From Gallaecimonas sp. GXIMD4217 (GTDB taxonomy: Bacteria > Pseudomonadota > Gammaproteobacteria > Enterobacterales > Gallaecimonadaceae), in contig NZ_CP149925.1 in the NCBI RefSeq assembly GCF_038087665.1, positions 1,613,236 to 1,677,235 on the forward strand: a DNA stretch of 64,000 nucleotides, given 5' to 3'. Positions 57,190 through 64,000 of this stretch are shown piece by piece. Position numbers and translations under genes: made by a program. The notes under the pieces are model-generated. The model did not search any database, was not told the DNA's origin, and was given only the letters and a program-made list of their open reading frames with translations. The number at the start of each line of letters is the position of its first letter. Position 1 is the first letter of the stretch.

Positions 57190-57269
57190 TACTCCCTGAA
57201 ACGAAATGCGGCGGTCTTATATGGAATGCGCTGACCGTCTCTTATTACTGTCGGGCCATGATAACAGCC

Positions 57270-57761
57270 CTAATTCTCAATCAGTACCTTGGCCTGGTTT
57301 TTGACTTCTTCCATAACCACATAGGTACGGGTCTCCTTGACCCCGGGCAGGCGCAGCAGGGTTTCCCCCAACAGCTCGCGATAGGCAGACATATCGGCTA
57401 CCCGGGTCTTGAGCAGGTAGTCGAAATCACCAGAGACCAGGTGGCACTCCTGGATGATGTCCAGCTTCTGCACCGCCTGGGTGAAGTCGTCGAAGATATC
57501 GGAGGAGGTCCGGTCCAGGGTTACCTCCACGAATACCAGCAGCGCCGAGCCCAGGAACCTGGGGTTGATGATGGCCGTGTAGCCCTGGATATAGCCGTCC
57601 CGCTCCAGGCGTTTAACCCTTTCCAGACAAGGGGTTGGGCTAAGACCGACGCGCCTGGAGAGTTCCACGTTGGAGATGCGGCCGTCGTTTTGCAGCTCTA
57701 TCAGGATATTGCGGTCGATCCTGTCCAGTTCTTTCGTCGGCTTGCGCGCCTTGGGTAGCAT
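57270..57761 (-). CDS. lrp: Leucine-responsive regulatory protein
   Basis: Global feast/famine regulator, 163 residues (E. coli 164). HTH in RISNVELSRRVGLSPTPCLE, RVKRLERDGYI; C-terminal RAM domain (YTAIINPRFLGSALLVFVEV) binds amino acids and mediates oligomers. ECHLVSGDFDYLLKTRVADM is nearly invariant in Lrp. Divergent from ald, with which it shares a 132-base intergenic region; ald is a common Lrp-family target, so regulation is likely (inference). Confidence 0.97.
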   Translation of the reverse strand: MLPKARKPTKELDRIDRNILIELQNDGRISNVELSRRVGLSPTPCLERVKRLERDGYIQGYTAIINPRFLGSALLVFVEVTLDRTSSDIFDDFTQAVQKLDIIQECHLVSGDFDYLLKTRVADMSAYRELLGETLLRLPGVKETRTYVVMEEVKNQAKVLIEN

Positions 57762-57893
57762 AAATCCACTTTTTGCTTGGCGTGAATCAGAGCAAAATAC
57801 TGTTTTTTGCCTAAAAAAAGCAACTCATTCTCTGAACTGCTACCTATACTAGCGACCAAATTCAACCACTGCCTGAATATAAGGAAAACAGCG

Positions 57894-60073
<2,180 letters not shown>

Positions 60074-60076
60074 ACA

Positions 60077-60101
60077 AGGGGGCCGCTTAGCGGCCCTTTT
60101 T
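60077..60101 (+). terminator. Terminator after trxB
   Basis: Stem GGGCCGC / GCGGCCC with a TTA loop and five T, just after the trxB stop. Confidence 0.88.
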
Positions 60102-60150
60102 GTTCTGGCTTACACTTTTCTATGGGCTTTTCGTTTTTTGGTTAACGCCG

Positions 60151-60853
60151 ATGACCATAGCGCTACCTGAATTACCGGAAAACCCCTGTCTCTTTCCAGA
60201 TCCGATCACGGCACTGGATTCGCCCAATGGACTGTTGGCTTTTGGGGGTGATCTGTCGCCGACACGTTTGATGTCCGCCTACCGTCTGGGGATCTTCCCC
60301 TGGTTCAACCCGGGCGAGCCCATACTGTGGTGGTCGCCCAATCCCCGCGCCGTGGCGCGACCGGGCGACGTCTACCTGTCACGCAGCCTGGCCAAGTGGC
60401 TGCGCAAGACCCCCTACCGCTATACCCTCAACAGGGCCTTTACCCAGGTGCTGGACGGCTGCAGCGCCCCGAGAAAGGAGCAGCAGGGCACCTGGCTGAG
60501 CCCCCTGATGCGGGCCGCCTATATCCAGCTGCACCAGCTCAGGCTGGCCCATTCCCTGGAGGTCTGGCTGGACGACGAACTGGTGGGCGGTCTCTATGGC
60601 GTCGCCATCGGCAAGATCTTCTGCGGTGAGTCCATGTTCCACCGCCGCTCCAATGCCTCCAAGGCGGCCTTCGTGATGCTGCACCAGCACCTGGCCGCCG
60701 TCGGCACCCAACTCATCGACTGCCAGCTGATGAACCCCCACCTGGCCTCCCTGGGCGTGCTCGAGATCCCCAGGGGCCAGTTCCTGGATCTGCTGGCCGC
60801 CCTTAGGGACGGCACCGTGCAGCCGGACGCCTGGCTGCCCCAGGAGCTCCACC

Positions 60854-60864
<11 letters not shown>
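60151..60864 (+). CDS. aat: Leucyl/phenylalanyl-tRNA-protein transferase
   Basis: Adds Leu or Phe to N-terminal Arg/Lys of proteins, making them N-degron substrates of ClpS-ClpAP. 237 residues (E. coli 234). Conserved GLLAFGGDLSPTRLMSAYRL, GIFPWFNPGEPILWWSPNPR and GKIFCGESMFHRRSNASKAA. ATG 60151 (MTIALPELP) is chosen; the frame is open upstream but would add a hydrophobic run not found in Aat. Overlaps bpt by 11 bases. Confidence 0.96.
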
Positions 60865-61850
<986 letters not shown>

Positions 61851-61861
61851 GCAGCGAAATC

Positions 61862-61891
61862 AAAAAGCCCGGCCAGATGGCCGGGCTTTTT
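61862..61891. terminator. Bidirectional terminator between infA and clpA
   Basis: Stem AAAAGCCCGGCC / GGCCGGGCTTTT with an AGAT loop and flanking A- and T-runs; serves both converging genes. Confidence 0.93.
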
Positions 61892-61903
61892 CTATTCGCC
61901 TGC

Positions 61904-64000
61904 TCAGGTGGTGGCGTCTGCGGTCTGGCCCTGGCAATCCAGGGTCAGCTCCCCGTCCCTGACGCTGACCAGTACCCTGCCCCCTTCGGTGAGGGCACCG
62001 AACAGCAGCTCGTTGGCCAGCGGCTTCTTGAGGTGTTCCTGGATCACCCTGGCCATGGGCCGGGCACCCATGCTGCGGTCGTAGCCCTTCTCCGCCAGCC
62101 AGGTCTTGGCCTCGGCGTCCACCTCCAGCGACACGCCGCGGCCGTCCAGCTGGGCCTGGAGCTCGGTGAGGAACTTGTCCACCACCTGGGCGATGACGGT
62201 GGGGCTGAGGTGATTGAACCAGACGATGCCGTCCAGGCGGTTACGGAACTCCGGTGAGAACACCCTGTTGATCTCCTCCAGGGCGTTGTCGTCATGGTCC
62301 ACCGTCTTGAAGCCCATGCTCTTGCGCTCGGTTTCCCGCACCCCGGCGTTGGTGGTCATCACCAGGATCACGTTGCGAAAGTCCGCCTTGCGGCCGTTGT
62401 TGTCAGTCAGGGTGCCGTTGTCCATCACCTGCAGCAGCAGGTTGAACACGTCCGGGTGGGCCTTCTCTATCTCATCCAGCAGCACCACCGAATGGGGCTG
62501 CTTGATCACCGCCTCGGTGAGCAGGCCGCCCTGGTCATAGCCCACATAGCCCGGGGGCGCACCGATCAGCCTTGAGACGGTGTGGCGCTCCATGTATTCC
62601 GACATGTCGAAACGAACCAGCTCCACCCCCATTTGCCGGGCCAGCTGCTGGGTCACCTCGGTCTTGCCGACCCCGGTGGGACCGGCCAGCAGGAAGGAGC
62701 CCACCGGCTTGTGTTCGGTGCCCAGGCCGGCCCGCGCCAGGCGGATGGAGGCGGTCAGGGCGTCGATGGCCTGATCCTGGCCGAACACCACCAGCTTGAG
62801 GTTGCGATCCAGGTTGGCCAGCACGTCCTTGTCGGAGCTGGACACGGATTTTTCCGGGATCCGCGCCATGCGGGCCACCACCGACTCGATATCGGCCTCG
62901 TTGACCGTCTTGCGGCGCTTGGGCAGCAACCGCGCCCGGGCGCCGGCCTCGTCGATGACGTCTATGGCCTTGTCCGGCAGATGGCGCTCGTTGATGTACT
63001 TGGCGGACAGCTCGGCCGCCGCCTTCAGGGCCCCCTGGGTATAGCGCACGTCATGGTGCTCTTCGTAGTGGCCCTTGAGGCCCTGGAGGATCTTCACCGT
63101 ATCGGCGATGGACGGCTCGGTGATGTCGATCTTCTGGAAGCGGCGGGCCAGGGCCCTGTCCTTTTCGAAGATGCCCCGGTATTCCTGGTAGGTGGTGGAG
63201 CCCATGCAGCGCAGGTTGCCCGAGGCCAGCAGCGGCTTGATCAGGTTGGAGGCGTCGGTCTGGCCGCCGGAGGCGGCCCCGGCACCTATGATGGTGTGGA
63301 TCTCGTCGATGAAGAGCACGGCGCCCTCTTCGTCCTGGAGCTCCTTGATCAGGGACTTGAAGCGCTTCTCGAAATCGCCCCGGTACTTGGTGCCGGCCAG
63401 CAGCGCCCCCATGTCCAGTGAATAGACGGTGGCGTTGCCGATAAGCTCCGGCACCTCGCCGTCGACGATGCGCTTGGCCAGGCCCTCGGCGATGGCGGTC
63501 TTGCCCACCCCGGCCTCGCCCACGAACAGCGGGTTGTTCTTGCGGCGCCGGCACAGCACCTGGATGGTCCTGTCCAGCTCGACCTCGCGGCCGATCAGCG
63601 GATCTATCTTGCCCTTCTCGGCCAGCCTGTTGAGGTTGACGGTGAGGTTGTCCAGCAGGCGTTCCGAATCTTCCTCGCCGGCCTCTTCCTGTTCATTGTT
63701 CAGCCCCAGGGGCTCTTCCTCACCCTTGCCGATGCCGTGGGAGATGTAGTTGACCACGTCCAGCCGAGAGATGTCGGCCTTGCGCAGGATGTAGACGGCC
63801 TGGCTCTCCTGTTCGCCGAAGATGGCCACCAGCACATTGGCGCCATTGACCTCATCACGGCCGGAGCTCTGTACGTGGAATACCGCCCGCTGCAGCACGC
63901 GCTGGAAGCCCAGGGTCGGCTGGGTCTCCCGTTCGCTGTCATCCTGGGGAATGCGGGGCGTGGTGTCGGCAACGAAGCCTTCCAGCTCGTCGCGCAGTTG
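61904..64000 (-). CDS. clpA: ATP-dependent Clp protease ATPase subunit ClpA (5' end outside window)
   Basis: Hsp100 unfoldase that feeds substrates, including N-degron proteins delivered by ClpS, to ClpP. About 699 residues are present; some 60 N-terminal residues lie beyond the window, since the frame is open to base 64000 ([15 protein letters not shown]). Clp_N repeat ([20 protein letters not shown]), first AAA Walker [19 protein letters not shown] and Walker [16 protein letters not shown], second AAA Walker [20 protein letters not shown], and IGL-type ClpP loop in SMGFKTVD-proximal region not clearly located by me. ClpS should lie just upstream. Aat and Bpt, which mark its substrates, are neighbours. 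Confidence 0.96.
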   Translation of the reverse strand, partial: QLRDELEGFVADTTPRIPQDDSERETQPTLGFQRVLQRAVFHVQSSGRDEVNGANVLVAIFGEQESQAVYILRKADISRLDVVNYISHGIGKGEEEPLGLNNEQEEAGEEDSERLLDNLTVNLNRLAEKGKIDPLIGREVELDRTIQVLCRRRKNNPLFVGEAGVGKTAIAEGLAKRIVDGEVPELIGNATVYSLDMGALLAGTKYRGDFEKRFKSLIKELQDEEGAVLFIDEIHTIIGAGAASGGQTDASNLIKPLLASGNLRCMGSTTYQEYRGIFEKDRALARRFQKIDITEPSIADTVKILQGLKGHYEEHHDVRYTQGALKAAAELSAKYINERHLPDKAIDVIDEAGARARLLPKRRKTVNEADIESVVARMARIPEKSVSSSDKDVLANLDRNLKLVVFGQDQAIDALTASIRLARAGLGTEHKPVGSFLLAGPTGVGKTEVTQQLARQMGVELVRFDMSEYMERHTVSRLIGAPPGYVGYDQGGLLTEAVIKQPHSVVLLDEIEKAHPDVFNLLLQVMDNGTLTDNNGRKADFRNVILVMTTNAGVRETERKSMGFKTVDHDDNALEEINRVFSPEFRNRLDGIVWFNHLSPTVIAQVVDKFLTELQAQLDGRGVSLEVDAEAKTWLAEKGYDRSMGARPMARVIQEHLKKPLANELLFGALTEGGRVLVSVRDGELTLDCQGQTADATT

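Overview
The window is GC-rich (about 60-65% by eye), densely coded chromosomal DNA of a gammaproteobacterium. Gene content and order (uup-DUF3466, rmf-fabA-Lon-like protease, ccoNOQP-ccoHIS-fnr-ompW-uspE-ttcA, thrABC, uvrY-uvrC-pgsA-tRNAs, yccA-tusDCB-tusE, serS-rarA-lolA-ftsK-lrp-ald-trxB-aat-bpt-infA-clpA) resemble Shewanella/Vibrio/Aeromonas-type genomes. A Gallaecimonas-like marine organism is my best guess, not a demonstrated assignment.

Layout. 1-5.8 kb: the end of uup, a DUF3466 protein with a rhombosortase-type tail, rmf, fabA and a Lon-like protease. 5.8-8.7 kb: the most accessory-looking stretch, with a small unknown protein, a GNAT acetyltransferase, an orphan tyrosine recombinase and an exported Met/Cys/His-containing protein. 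8.9-19.6 kb: a microaerobic respiration block comprising the cbb3 oxidase (ccoNOQP), its copper and assembly factors (ccoH, ccoI, ccoS, a TauE/SafE-like membrane protein), the regulator fnr, then ompW, uspE and ttcA. FNR-like boxes can be seen in front of ccoN (weak) and ompW (9/10). 19.6-22.7 kb: a translationally coupled minus-strand cluster trhO-membrane protein-bax-DUF2987. 22.8-32.5 kb: a LysE exporter followed by what looks like a complete acetate-switch locus: cobB, the response regulator crbR, the transporter-like sensor kinase crbS, yjcH, actP and acs. 32.6-35.5 kb: two outer-membrane porins around a MarR regulator. 35.6-40.4 kb: the threonine operon with leader peptide and attenuator. 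40.4-44.1 kb: a secreted phospholipase-D-fold protein, an ISL3-family insertion sequence sitting in the U-tract of a terminator, and a diverged SRAP protein. 44.1-48.1 kb: tRNA genes, pgsA, uvrC, uvrY and tRNA-Ser. 48.2-50.3 kb: yccA and the tus sulfur relay. 50.3-64 kb: YhbQ-like nuclease, nadE, serS, rarA, lolA, ftsK, lrp, ald, trxB, aat, bpt, infA and the 3' part of clpA.

How the genes work together. The cco-fnr-ompW block pairs a high-affinity oxidase with its oxygen-sensing regulator. The cobB-crbRS-yjcH-actP-acs block combines sensing, uptake and activation of acetate with post-translational control of Acs. The thr operon makes threonine from aspartate. TusBCDE, TtcA and TrhO all modify tRNA. 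Aat and Bpt add N-degron residues to proteins degraded by ClpAP, whose ATPase gene lies next door.

Most of the window is conserved housekeeping DNA, and I found no clearly new multi-gene system. The least explained items are the recombinase neighbourhood with a 10-6-10 inverted repeat, the gene-free structured stretch before the IS element, the exported protein beside ccoN, the SRAP protein lacking a catalytic His, and several palindromes at promoters.
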